NCBI GenBank assembly: GCA_003427395.1
Contig: BFEA01000003.1
Coordinates: 8,670,071 to 8,718,946 of the forward strand
Source of the DNA: Chara braunii
Lineage: Eukaryota > Streptophyta > Charophyceae > Charales > Characeae
Length of the DNA: 48,876 nt
Direction of reading: 5' to 3'
Positions 21,160-30,559 of this stretch are shown here, in pieces. Every line of letters starts with the position of its first letter. Position 1 is the first letter of the stretch. The notes beneath the pieces were generated by a model. The model was not told where the DNA came from. It did not search any database and saw only the letters and a list, made by a program, of their open reading frames with translations. The position numbers were made by a program, and so were the translations under genes.

Positions 21160-23108
21160 CTACCGGCGACTGTCTTTTGCTGCCCCAGATGCAGCACGGT
21201 CCCTATACTTAGGACAAAATTTGATAATGTGGCCCGGGTCCCTGCAGAATACGCATTGAGAACTATTAATGCGTTCTTGCCATACCCTTTGATCTATACC
21301 CAGGTCTAACCAAGGTCGGCCTTCAGGCCGGCCTGGATGCAACCTTCCTTGTCTGGGAGGTGACCGACTAGAACTCGGACGGTTAGACGGGGGACCTCCC
21401 CTTCCTCCCGCTTGGCAGTTGCCATAGCCGCCAACCCCGTAGCCGCCCTATCCTCGGCCACCCTGGGCCCAACCACTTGGGCCGGACCGTTGTCCTCCTT
21501 GCGGCCTCCCTCCAGCCGCGACAGCAGCGTAGGTTCTCCCCTGGCCTGCGCTGTTGTCCTCCTCTAATCCCCACGCGATGTCAGAGTAGGGAACCTCCTC
21601 TGCACCACCTTCCTCCATCGTTAAGATCAGACTATCTTTGGCCTTGATTTGGCTTGAGATGGTGCGTCCCTTCCACGTTTTTCCCTTAGACAGATCCTTG
21701 TGCCAGAACGTGGTAACTGGCGACGCTTGGGCGGCAAATGCAACTGCCTCCCGACTAAGTGTATCGTAAGTCATGCCCTGCTGATTCTTCTTCTCGAAGA
21801 AGTGTCCCTGAATATTTTCAGGCAGGGCGCGGTAGAAGAGGTTAAGGAGTTGCACATCAGTGACTCCATGTCAGGGACCGCAATCAGTTCGTCCATAGCG
21901 GACCTTAGCGCATGCACACTCTTCCACTGACGAGTGTGGATCATTTGGAGTTTGTCTGAGGCCTTCGAGTGACATCAAAAAATCGCTCCCTGAGGGCTTT
22001 CAGGAAGTCGGAGAGGGGTGTCAGTCTGGAGTATGCAACCATATCGTTATCGCAGTTGGCAGCGCGGGCTAGCGACCTAGCAAAGCTAGTTGCTTCGTCT
22101 CTAAGGGCCTGGAAGGCCACCAAAGTATGGTCTTCAGGTGTGACTCCCTGCAGATACAGATAGGAGTGCACATTGGCCTCCCAGATATCAAAATCTTCAC
22201 CCTTCTTCCCACTGAAGGGTTCGGGAAATCGGACCTTGACTTTCTCGCGACATGGTGGGGCCGGCTCCTCTTCCTTAGGGGCCGCTAGCTTGGCGCCTTC
22301 AATGGCGCCAGTACAAAACTCTCGGATCCTATTAACCGCAATGTGCACTTCGGTCAGCAGGTAATTCATCATGTCGCACGCGAAGTCCTTGAACCCCGCG
22401 CGTATCGCGTCTATCTTGATGTCTTGACTGCGTTCGTACTGCATTTGTTCCCGCCGTGCGACTAATAAAGCCTCTACACTTTGGATCAGCGTATCTAGCT
22501 TGGTTGCTAGCTCAGTCTCCGCTCGGATCTTCCCCATCCTAACTTCCGCCGCTCTTAGGTCCTTGTCCGCCCTCTCTGCCGCTTCCAATCTCCTGACCCT
22601 TTCTTGGGATAACCGGTATCTCCACGCCATCCGCTGTTCCTCCTCCTTTGCCCCTCTCTTTACTGGATCCCTCTCTGCTTCTATTTGCCTCCTGGCTGCT
22701 TCTTTTTCTTTCTCGGGTACAGCCATCTCAGCCTCCTGGTCTTCCCCTAACTTCAAATGTGCGGCCCACTCCTGTGCCCTTTCCGCAATCTCCGCTTCTT
22801 TACTTGTGTTTCCTCCTCCTCTTCTCCTCTCTAGCGGTCTTTCTTCTTCTTCTTCCGCTTCTTTTTTTTTTCCTTCTTCCGCCTGAATAGCTGCCATCTT
22901 CTCCTCCTGCTCCTTCTTCCATCTTTCCATCTCCTCCTCCATCTGCCTCTTCTTTGCTTCCTGCTCCTCCAACAGCGCCAACATCTTAGCCTGTCTNATT
23001 AGTTCCCTCTTCTCCATCTTCTCTTTCTTCTCACGCAGAAGGGCGGCAGCTCTCTCCTCCTGCTCTTTGCTGTAGGGTGGTAACGGTTCCGGATCTAAGG
23101 GTCACCAT
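21160..23108 (-). pseudogene. G1 gag
   Basis: Gag begins at the ATG at 23108 (MVTLRSGTVT), then shifts frame before YSKEQEER. The N-terminal 200 residues are Glu/Lys/Arg-rich and coiled-coil-like (22400-23017). A capsid-type retrotransposon gag region follows (VKVRFPEPFSGKKGEDFDIW, VAFQALRDEATSFARSLARA), broken near 21941. It resumes at 21855 (LLNLFYRALPENIQGHFFEK), then a Gly/Arg-rich stretch, and ends with a CCHC knuckle, C-x2-C-x4-H-x4-C, in QCVFCRDPGHIIKFC (21160-21342). Gag packages element RNA into particles. At least three frame breaks. Confidence 0.85.
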
Positions 23109-23888
23109 GTTGACAACGCACAATTAACAACAATTCCACACCTCAACACTTAGACCGAACAAGTTACCTATACTTCGGGGATTTGGTTCACTACCCGAAC
23201 TGAACTCGCGGTTCTATGACCACACACACAGAGTCCTAACACCCTAGACAGTAGTGACAGGGAGATAGGACTAACTGTCCTTGACAGACTCTATGCCGGC
23301 AAGTACCGGGGTGAAGGTACACACTCACGGGGTAAGGGATAGGCCAGGCTTGGGAAGATAGTACCGTTTGTCTTCTTGCTCCAGCTGGATCAACGCTCCG
23401 TCAACGGACTTGGTCAACTTCGCCGGTCAACGCTCCAGGTCAATGCGCTAGGCAGCTCCGGTCAATGCTCAGTCAACGCCCTAGACAGCCCGATCAACAC
23501 TGGTCAATGCCTGCTCAACACCCGTGGTCAACCTTGGTCAACATCTGGTCAACTCTCCCGGTCAACCTTCTGACCTCCCGGCTATGGTGGACCTCCTTCT
23601 CCTTCACCTCAGCTATGGCTGATCTTGTCTCCCTCTTCGTCACTGTCTTCTTCCTTTCTTCTCTTTGCGTCTCTTCTTTCTCCCTCTTTGATGTTGGTCT
23701 TCTTCCCCGAACTCGACAGCTATGGCTACTGTCCCCCTTCCTCTCTCTTCCTCTCTCTCTCTCTCTCTTACTCTCTCTCTCTCTCTCTTACTCTCTCTCT
23801 CTCTCTCTCTCTGCCAAGCTCCGGCTATGGCGGCTTCTTCCTTCTTCCTTGTGTGTTGCAGCTCCGCCGGCGTGGACAACGGGTACCT
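23109..23888 (-). other. G1 5' leader with TTGACC array
   Basis: Long untranslated leader between PBS and gag. Plus-strand GGTCAA (TTGACC in element sense) occurs nine times at 23424-23575, with further GTCAA/ATCAA variants. A CT-rich stretch (23745-23812) lies nearer the PBS. The same layout is present in G2 and G3. Confidence 0.6.
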
Positions 23889-23900
23889 GCTCCGATACCA
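23889..23900 (-). other. G1 primer binding site (initiator Met tRNA type)
   Basis: In element sense TGGTATCGGAGC, one base after the 5' LTR. The standard initiator-Met PBS is TGGTATCAGAGC, so 11 of 12 bases match. Confidence 0.75.
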
Positions 23901-23901
23901 G

Positions 23902-25022
23902 TGCAATCAGACTCAACTCTGGACTTGCTCACAACATGCACACTTGAGAACCGATGGCAAGACTGAACTCTTTCAACTCAAAAAAACAACAATGAGCTTG
24001 TCTTAAACTCAATCTTTACAGCTGCACAACTTGCGGCTATGGCCGCCGAACACGGTCTCTACCCCCAGCCTCACTCTCTCCCTCACTGTCTCATGCATGC
24101 ACGTACGAGGATNNNNNNNNNNNNNNNNNNNNNNNNNNNNNNNNNNNNNNNNNNNNNNNNNNNNNNNNNNNNNNNNNNNNNNNNNNNNNNNNNNNNNNNN
24201 NNNNNNNNNNNNNNNNNNNNNNNNNNNNNNNNNNNNNNNNNNNNNNNNNNNNNNNNNNNNNNNNNNNNNNNNNNNNNNNNNNNNNNNNNNNNNNNNNNNN
24301 NNNNNNNNNNNNNNNNNNNNNNNNNNNNNNNNNNNNNNNNNNNNNNNNNNNNNNNNNNNNNNNNNNNNNNNNNNNNNNNNNNNNNNNNNNNNNNNNNNNN
24401 NNNNNNNNNNNNNNNNNNNNNNNNNNNNNNNNNNNNNNNNNNNNNNNNNNNNNNNNNNNNNNNNNNNNNNNNNNNNNNNNNNNNNNNNNNNNNNNNNNNN
24501 NNNNNNNNNNNNNNNNNNNNNNNNNNNNNNNNNNNNNNNNNNNNNNNNNNNNNNNNNNNNNNNNNNNNNNNNNNNNNNNNNNNNNNNNNNNNNNNNNNNN
24601 NNNNNNNNNNNNNNNNNNNNNNNNNNNNNNNNNNNNNNNNNNNNNNNNNNNNNNNNNNNNNNNNNNNNNNNNNNNNNNNNNNNNNNNNNNNNNNNNNNNN
24701 NNNNNNNNNNNNNNNNNNNNNNNNNNNNNNNNNNNNNNNNNNNNNNNNNNNNNNNNNNNNNNNNNNNNNNNNNNNNNNNNNNNNNNNNNNNNNNNNNCCT
24801 AGGGATCAAGTCCTACTGACCAAACTACAGACTAACCTAAGTCGTAGGACAGGTTTGGGGATCGAATCCTACTCAGGTCACGGGGTCTATGTGCAGGTAC
24901 AGGGTAGGTCTAGGGATCGAATCTCACTCAGCACACAGGGTCAATGTATAGGGTTAGGGCACAGGTCTAGGGATCGAATCTCTGTGACTGCAGTACAAGG
25001 TCAATTGGGTGAAGCCGTTTTA
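23902..25022 (-). repeat. G1 right LTR (5' LTR of the element), gapped
   Basis: Starts TGCAATCAGACTC and ends CCGTTTTA; the final CA is TA here, a C to T change. Ns fill 24113-24797 (685), whereas the matching part of the left LTR is about 500-570 bases, so the gap size is an estimate. Otherwise closely similar to the left LTR. Confidence 0.85.
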
Positions 25023-25026
25023 ATAT
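25023..25026. repeat. Target-site duplication ATAT (right) of gypsy G1
   Basis: Matches 16369-16372. Because the LTR ends in TTTTA followed by ATAT, a 5-bp reading (AATAT) is also possible. Confidence 0.6.
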
Positions 25027-25147
25027 TTCTGATTATTCCAAAATCATTCTCAGAATCATCGTAACTCTCAACTCCTAGAACTAAGCGGATTGGTATTTTT
25101 TAATACCTAAATTCCTAAATTTAGAATCTCTGAATCTACAATCTGTA

Positions 25148-25678
25148 TCACTTTCCATGTTTTATCTTCGCTGCATTTGCTTCCATTACCTGACTCTTAT
25201 CTAATTCGATTGCAAAATCCTCGTCTTCAAAAATTACTCGAAATTTCTTCAGCGTATTTTTCTTTGGTTCGAAATGCCAGTTGTGTTTCTGGTATCTATA
25301 TTCTCCTCTCTGAGCATCGACGTTTATTTTCGATGGATGGAAGGTGGGGTGAACAGGGGAGAGCTTTGCTCTGCACGGGCGACACCAGGAGGGAGGTGAA
25401 GCCCTGGAGGGGGTGCGAGCAAAACTAGTGGGTTGCCTTATTCTAGGGTTGGGGTGGGGGTACTCACACCAGCGGAGGCAGATTAGGTAAAAGGTGGGCA
25501 GATGCATACTTTGGGAGGGAGCCGTATGCCTTAGTGGGATAAGGGTGGGGAAGGTGGGACTGTCCCAAGTTGGGGCGGTGATGGGTTGCCTACAATCTGG
25601 GTAATCCGTTTTGGCGAGGCGGCGTTGGGACATGATGGAAAGGAGGGGAGGGAGGAGGCTAATCTTAGGTGTAAGCAC
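25148..25678 (-). CDS. Uncharacterised 176-codon open frame
   Basis: No recognised family. The N-terminal two thirds are Pro/Ser/Thr-rich and lie over the purine-rich part of composite copy A (reverse strand), so they are probably not protein-coding. The C-terminal 60 residues change character to charged sequence (YQKHNWHFEPKKNTLKKF, EDEDFAIELDKSQ) and lie outside the repeat (25148-25330). The end may be a fragment of some coding sequence; the whole ORF is likely chance. Confidence 0.2.
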   Translation of the reverse strand: MLTPKISLLPPLLSIMSQRRLAKTDYPDCRQPITAPTWDSPTFPTLIPLRHTAPSQSMHLPTFYLICLRWCEYPHPNPRIRQPTSFARTPSRASPPSWCRPCRAKLSPVHPTFHPSKINVDAQRGEYRYQKHNWHFEPKKNTLKKFRVIFEDEDFAIELDKSQVMEANAAKIKHGK

Positions 25679-26200
25679 TAATTATGTTATATCAAGCTTA
25701 CCTGTTTTTTTGCAATCCTAGGCGATATCTAGTTTTCCCTTGATATAAAATACATGGTTTTAGAGATGGTAGAATCCTGACAGATGTCTGCAAAGCCAAT
25801 GTGTTTCGGGCTCTTGGTTTGCCGATGCTAGAACGACGCTGGCTGGTGCTGGGGCGTTAGCCCTGTGACCTGTTGGTAGCAGGAGCGTGAGGCCTGGTAG
25901 AGAGATCTAGAGATTAGTAGAGGGAGGAAGGCAATCCAGTGGCGAACTGGGGGGAGTCAGCCTTGACAACCTAAAGGGCAGGGTATAGTCTTGGTGGCAA
26001 GATCACATCAGCTGTGACTGGCATTGGTTAGGAAAGTATTGTCTCTGGGGTTGTGTGTTTGGTATAAGGGATGACTAGGTTTGCTAAAAAAAATAAGAAT
26101 CCCATAGTTAAATGATAGTTTTCAATCATGTTATATTAATTTACCGCCGCCAGTATAGAGGGATATCACAGGGCTTTTCAAAAAAAAAAAAAAAAAAAAA
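25300..26200 (+). mobile_element. Composite retroposon copy A (+)
   Basis: Order: purine-rich part with GGTGGG and GGGAGGGAGCC words (25340-25660), a conserved upstream block around GATATAAAATACATGG and TTTTAGAGATGGT (25740-25775), the structured core (25834-25897), the GAGGGAGGAAGGCAATCCAGTGG block and an A-tail at 26179-26200. The minus-strand copy at 41468-42145 has the same parts in the same order. Confidence 0.5.
25834..25897 (+). other. Structured core A (SRP-Alu-like fold)
   Basis: GACGCTGGCTGG; outer helix GGCT with GGCC (one T-G pair); GGGC-GTTA-GCCC; linker TGTGA; CCTG-TTGGTAG-CAGG; then GAGCGTGAGGCC. Confidence 0.5.
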
Positions 26201-26276
26201 CTTTCTCTTAGCAATCCATCTTAGGCGGTTTCGATGCTGTTATACCCAGTGATCTGCGGCTGTTCGATACCAGAAC

Positions 26277-26337
26277 GACGCTGGCCGGTGCTGGGGTGTT
26301 GCCCTGTAACCTGCTGATGCAGGAGCGTGAGGCCTGG
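26277..26337 (+). other. Structured core B (SRP-Alu-like fold)
   Basis: Outer helix GGCC with GGCC; H3-like GGGT-GTT-GCCC; linker TGTAA; H4-like CCTGC-TGAT-GCAGG; then GAGCGTGAGGCC. The cleanest example of the fold. Confidence 0.55.
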
Positions 26338-26401
26338 TAGAGAGATCTGGGATGCTTTGGGGTGGGCATCCCAAGGGATGACCAAGGGTTGCTGCTGGGA
26401 T

Positions 26402-26469
26402 GACGCTGGTCGGAGCTGGGGCGAGTTGTGTTGCCCTGTAACCCAGCAGGGTGGGGGCGTGAGGCCTGG
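26402..26469 (+). other. Structured core B' (SRP-Alu-like fold)
   Basis: Outer helix GGTC with GGCC (T-G at the third pair); GGGC with GCCC around a longer loop; linker TGTAA; H4-like CCC-AGCA-GGG; then GGGGGCGTGAGGCC. Confidence 0.5.
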
Positions 26470-26737
26470 AAGACCTCAGCAGGGAGTAAGACGGTGTTGG
26501 GAAGTCTTAGAAGGGTTTGTTAGGGAACCTGAGGGTTGTGAGCATTCGTAGGACCTCTGTGGCAGGTTATTGCATGAGTAGTTCCCTAATAGGTCATTAG
26601 ACACTCTTTATTCTCCCCATGTTTCTGAATCACATCGTGTTCATAGATTGTTCTCAGCCGAAGCCGGGTAATGGCCCCAGTATCTGAAATGATCTCAAAC
26701 GATCACAAATGTTCTCAATGATCTGTACAATTCGATA

Positions 26738-26799
26738 TGGGACGCTGGGCCCAGTTCCCAGCACGTGCTGCTCCCAATGAAAAGACTGGAGCATTTGTT
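26738..26799 (+). repeat. 3' hairpin module, copy S5
   Basis: GGGAC then GCTGGG-CCCAGTT-CCCAGC, ACGTGCTGCTCCCAATG, ACTGGAGCATTTGTTT and poly-A. The stem differs from S4 at one pair on both sides (A-T to G-C). Confidence 0.7.
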
Positions 26800-26961
26800 T
26801 AAAAAAAAAAAAAAAGCTTTCTGGTGTTCTGAAATTTAAAATTTTTGGCAGCATCTGGCCTTCTTCCTCAGTCAGGATATAGGATTTCAGAGATGGTCAA
26901 ACCTGGACTGATGTCTATAGAGTTGCTTTGTTCTGTGCCCCTGGTTTGCCGATGCCAGAAC

Positions 26962-27023
26962 GACGCTGGCCGGAGCTGGGGCGTTGCCCTTTAACCTGCA
27001 AATGGCAGGAGTGTAAGGCCTTG
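26962..27023 (+). other. Structured core C (SRP-Alu-like fold)
   Basis: Outer helix GGCC with GGCC; GGGC-GTT-GCCC; linker TTTAA (G of TGTAA changed); CCTGC-AAATG-GCAGG; then AGTGTAAGGCC. Confidence 0.5.
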
Positions 27024-27353
27024 TAGAGAGATCTGGGGTTTGCTGAGGGAGGAAGGCAATCCAGTGGCAAACTGGGTGGGCTGCCTTGACAACCTATGGG
27101 GCCAGGGATAGTCTAGGTGGCGAGATGAGGTCGGCTATGGTTGATGTTGATAAGGTTGGTATTGTCTCTGAGTTGCAATGTCCTGGTACAGGGAGTGCTA
27201 GGAGTTGTTCTAGAATTAGGAGACCAGAATTGCTGATATAGCATAGTCTTCTATAAGTTTTGTATACACTAATCATTATCATCATTAGTATGATTATCTC
27301 ACATTTCACATAGAATCAGCAGGAGTTCATCATCATCATCATCATCATATGAG

Positions 27354-27440
27354 GGACGCTGAGCCCGGTTCTCAGCAAGTTCGGTTCTGTCACTCCGGGT
27401 AGACTGTGAGGACCCCGGCCTCAATTTCCTTATTGGTAAT
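27354..27440 (+). repeat. 3' hairpin module, copy S6, with variant terminal block
   Basis: GGGAC then GCTGAG-CCCGGTT-CTCAGC. The stem changes G-C to A-T at the fifth pair relative to S5, again on both sides. The downstream part differs from S1-S5 and matches only the end of copy D. Confidence 0.65.
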
Positions 27441-27460
27441 ATATATATAAAAACAAAAAA

Positions 27461-28330
27461 GGATTTCACACAGCTAGGCACCAGAAGTCTCGGTCCCAAG
27501 GACCCAATCAGTCCCGGTCTCAGGCTGTCCCAAAGGATAGGTCTTAGGGTTCGTAGGCCAAAGCATCGCAGGTCGGTAGGAGTCGACAAGTGGGCCGCTA
27601 TATCTTCGGGATCAGTAAGCAGCTCCTCCTCATTTGCAGTGTGCAAGGATTGGTGACATACTGCTGGAGCCAAGCGCTGGACTTGGAGCGCTGCCTGGAG
27701 GAAGGAGAGCAGCTGGGCGCTCAGCCTGGCTATGGCAAGCAGCCCGGCCTGAGGAGGAGGAAGAAGGGGCCGAAGGAGGAGAGTGGCGAGGTACCAACCT
27801 GGCTATGGTGGACACCGTCTTCATCACCTTGATAGGCGCTGCATCTGGAAGGCCCTAGTTGGGGTAGTGCTACACCAAGGAAGCTCGAGGCAGAGTCAGG
27901 CATGGCGGACTGATGAGCAACGACATAGCTGCTTTGTGTTGTGCTTTGCACAAGAGGGCAGAGCCCCTGGTAGTCCGTCATAGCCTTGGTATGTGAGAGG
28001 AAAAAGAAGGGGGAAGCCATGGCTATGGTGGACCTATTGTTGTGCGGGTAGTAAGAGGGAACTTCGAATATTGATTCGGGTTCATCCACTCATTGTTATT
28101 ATTATTATTCGGAAGAAGAATAAGATTGGCAAAGTCAAGGAGGAGGAGCAAGGTGGAGAGAGAAGGGGAATTTGTCATTGGTCTTGCTCGTGTACATCTT
28201 CTTCTTCTTCTTCTTCTTTCTCTCTTCTTTGGTCTCTATCTCTTTGCAAGTGCTTTCATTTCTTTCGCAATTGGGTGGCATTGTCTTTCATTGTGAATTT
28301 GCACTTTGGGAATGACCAGGATCGTAACAA
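27461..28330. other. No recognisable gene
   Basis: Purine-rich sequence with three GGCTATGG words (27728, 27801, 28020) like those in the gypsy LTRs and leaders, and a TCTTCTTCT run (28196-28220). Short open frames of 60-124 codons carry no recognisable domains. It may be a leader of another LTR element. Confidence 0.4.
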
Positions 28331-28550
28331 GTAGTGTAATCACCAGAAAAATCGCAGATTGAGAACATTACTGTTTTCTAAACTTTTCCGAGTATTGCTG
28401 TTTTCTGGAATGATTTGCTCAGATTTCCATGTTCAGCTGAGATTTGCTGTGTCTGCTGGGTGTGTGTTTTAGATTGGAAACAATTATGCTGGTGCCAGGG
28501 TGTGGCATACTGTGCAGCCACACGCGCCTGCAGGGCCCGACCAGAGTTCT

Positions 28551-28825
28551 CAGCCTAAAAGCCTGAAAACGAGGGTCTACAGGCCCTGTGTCGCTTTCAG
28601 CCTAAAAGCCTGAAAACGAGGGCTTACAGGCCCTGTGTCGGTTCAGCCTGACAGCCTGAAAATAAGGGCCTACAGGCCCTGTGTCGTTTCAGCCTGACAG
28701 CCTGAAAACAAGGGCCTACAGGCCCTGTGTCGTGTCAGACTGACAGCCTGAAAACGAGGGCCTACAGGCCCTGGGTCGGTTCAGCCTGACAGCCTGAAAA
28801 CAAGGGCCTATAGGCCCTCAGTCTT
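28551..28825 (+). repeat. Minisatellite, 46-47 bp unit, six copies
   Basis: Units start at 28551, 28598, 28644, 28690, 28736 and 28782, each of the form CAGCCTRAMAGCCTGAAAA then a GGGCCTACAGGCCCTGTGTCG-like half. The GGCCTACAGGCC part is a near palindrome. Confidence 0.9.
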
Positions 28826-28852
28826 TAGCCAGAAGCTACCTGGAAACTACCT

Positions 28853-28956
28853 GGAAGCTTCCTCAGGGGCTAGCACGTTCTGGCATTGGCAAGAGCGGCC
28901 TCCCGGAAGCTTCCTCAGGGTCTAGCACGTTTGGGCATTGGCAAGAGCAGCCTCCT
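28853..28956 (+). repeat. 52-bp tandem repeat, two copies
   Basis: Units 28853-28904 and 28905-28956 begin GGAAGCTTCCTCAGGG and contain CTAGCACGTT and GGCATTGGCAAGAGC. They lie directly upstream of a TATA element. Confidence 0.85.
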
Positions 28957-28970
28957 GGACGGACCAGCAC

Positions 28971-28978
28971 TATATAAG
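28971..28978 (+). promoter_or_regulatory. Candidate TATA box (possible LTR U3 or gene promoter)
   Basis: TATATAAG sits 14 bases after the 52-bp repeats and about 145 bases after the minisatellite. Tandem repeats before a TATA box are typical of LTR U3 regions and of some promoters. No coding sequence downstream is recognisable, so I favour a solo LTR or remnant, but I could not find its ends. Confidence 0.4.
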
Positions 28979-30420
28979 ACTGGCCCGCCCTACAGGAAGA
29001 GGTAGTTCATAGGGACTGGCCAGGCACTTCATGTGCAGTTCAGGAGGCAGGAGGTAGTCTTCAGGATTCGGCAGCATCACTCTGGAGGAGCGCTGCAGGA
29101 GTAGTAGTAGTCTTCAGCGCTGGGCGCTAGTAGGAGCTAGAGTAGCATTGGAGAGGGAGAGAGAGAGATGGTTGGCGGAGGCCAGGGAGACTTACCTGTG
29201 GCGCCATAGCTCCAGGTTCGTCTGCAACAAGGTTAGTACCGGACTGAGAGAGAGAGAGAGAGAGTTCTTCTTCTTCCTCTTCTAAGTCCACCATCTCTTC
29301 CTCACCCTCTCGCTACCTGACTGCTCAGTATCTGCAGACTACGAGAGAGAGAGATTGGGGACTTTGGGACTTGACGACAGTTGGATCCAGACTTGACATT
29401 GGGATTCAGACATTTGACGAGGAACTATTTGGGACCTGTACTGAAGACTTGGTGTTGACTACATTCCCATCTTCCCCTCCTCTTCGTCTAACCCCCCTCT
29501 TCTTCGTCTGTGTATGGTTGGGGACTGGCGCATTCTTCCTGTGTGAGCGCCAGGCCCCTTCACACCATGGAATGATGATGACGTATGTTTGGTCTGCATT
29601 GCGACATTGATTGGGTTGATCATTGGTATTTTAGCCTTCCACTGCGCTATCTTGTACTATGTGAGAGAGGTCGGTTCTTGTTCTGGTCTGCACCGTTACG
29701 GTATGCGACACAGGGTTTGAATCTCGAATAGGCAGAAAAAACAGTTGAGAGCAGCACACAATAGCGGTAATGTTTTTGGTCCATTTTTGGACTTGGGCCC
29801 TCCACAGACCACGGACCGCCCCTGTGGTTATGACATCCGCACTTGTTACGAAGTGTCACGAGGCTTTTTTTGCTTTTTCGAACTCGGCGCGCGCGAGACC
29901 CGCCGCTACTTGTTTTTTGTGCCGATCCGCAAACTCGTTTTCGTTCACTGTGCAGTTGGCTCTTTAGATTTCACCACAACAGCCCCTGGCCCACCTAGAT
30001 GAGTATATCAAAAATCGATGCAGCTTTACCTCTGTTGCAGACAATGAAACAGTTTCACCTCTATACAAGCAACATGGAGCAGAATAGATCCTTTATATCC
30101 CTTTCTTGACTATCTTTACTTTGGCTTTCTTTGGGGTGCCCCTTTTATTTGTTTTGGCAGCTCCCCTTTTACTATGCCTCTCATGTACAAGGCTAGTCAT
30201 GTTCATTGTGGTTCAGCACCAGCTGCCCACATCCCAGTGCGCCTTAACGGCACACTTGCACATTATGAAAGGAGGCAGCGTAAAACGGGGGTACACTCCT
30301 GTACATTTTTCTTTCGATTTCCAGCTTATATTTTGTCTGTTCTCTTAATGATGCTCATTCGTACGCATTCCCTAGTAGTACACAAGGGGAGGAAGGAAGG
30401 AACGGGTGGGGGTGGAGTTC

Positions 30421-30423
<3 letters not shown>
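28979..30423. other. No recognisable gene
   Basis: Contains short (GA)n islands (29155-29168, 29246-29263, 29343-29354), TCTTCTTC runs and open frames without known domains. If 28971 is an active TATA box this would be its transcribed region. Confidence 0.4.

Positions 30424-30502
<79 letters not shown>
30424..30502. repeat. (AG)n microsatellite
   Basis: About 39 GA units without interruption. Long Arg-Glu and Leu-Ser reading frames through it are artefacts of the repeat. Confidence 0.95.
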
Positions 30503-30504
<2 letters not shown>

Positions 30505-30559
30505 AGAACAGAGAAATCATAAACTTCACATGGTTGTCAATACTCACCGGTGGAGCAGA

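Larger units (their letters stand above)
16373..25022 (-). mobile_element. Ty3/gypsy chromovirus-like element G1, full length, inactive
   Basis: Complete LTR retrotransposon on the minus strand: right LTR (5' in element sense), PBS, leader, gag, protease, reverse transcriptase, RNase H, integrase, chromodomain-like end, left LTR. LTRs begin TGAAACGG in element sense and end GATTGCA. The order protease-RT-RNase H-integrase defines Ty3/gypsy. Damage: gag frameshifts, protease Asp to Asn, TGG to TGA at 19604-19606 and CAG to TAG at 19136-19138. Contains a 685-N gap in the right LTR and a sequencing adapter in the left LTR. Confidence 0.9.
26201..26815 (+). mobile_element. Composite retroposon copy B (+), with two cores
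   Basis: Directly follows the A-tail of copy A. It has core B (26277-26337), a second related core B' (26402-26469), a spacer with repeated GATC words, then the 3' hairpin module S5 (26738-26799) and a 15-A tail to 26815. It lacks the purine-rich 5' part, so it is 5'-truncated. Confidence 0.5.
26816..27460 (+). mobile_element. Composite retroposon copy C (+)
   Basis: Follows the tail of copy B. It has the upstream block (GGATTTCAGAGATGGTC), core C (26962-27023), GGAGGAAGGCAATCCAGTGG, GTCCTGGTACAGG, then hairpin module S6 (27354-27376) and a further block CTCCGGGTAGACTGTGAGG...TTATTGGTAATAT with an A-rich end near 27455. The split copy D carries the same terminal block at 31915-31985 (minus). 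A CATCATCAT run (27328-27349) precedes S6. Confidence 0.55.

Noticed and set aside
24009-25064. Open frames of over 250 codons
   Set aside because: They consist of unknown residues across a 685-N gap in the G1 LTR.
25834-27023. A genuine 7SL RNA gene
   Set aside because: Several diverged copies, poly-A tails, no plant-type upstream element plus TATA at the right distance, and an internal position all favour retroposon copies.
28551-28825. CRISPR-like array
   Set aside because: Units are contiguous 46-47-bp repeats without unique spacers; it is a minisatellite in eukaryotic sequence.
29700-29740. Possible B box (GGTTTGAATCTC) suggesting a tRNA gene
   Set aside because: No A box at a fitting distance upstream and no cloverleaf.
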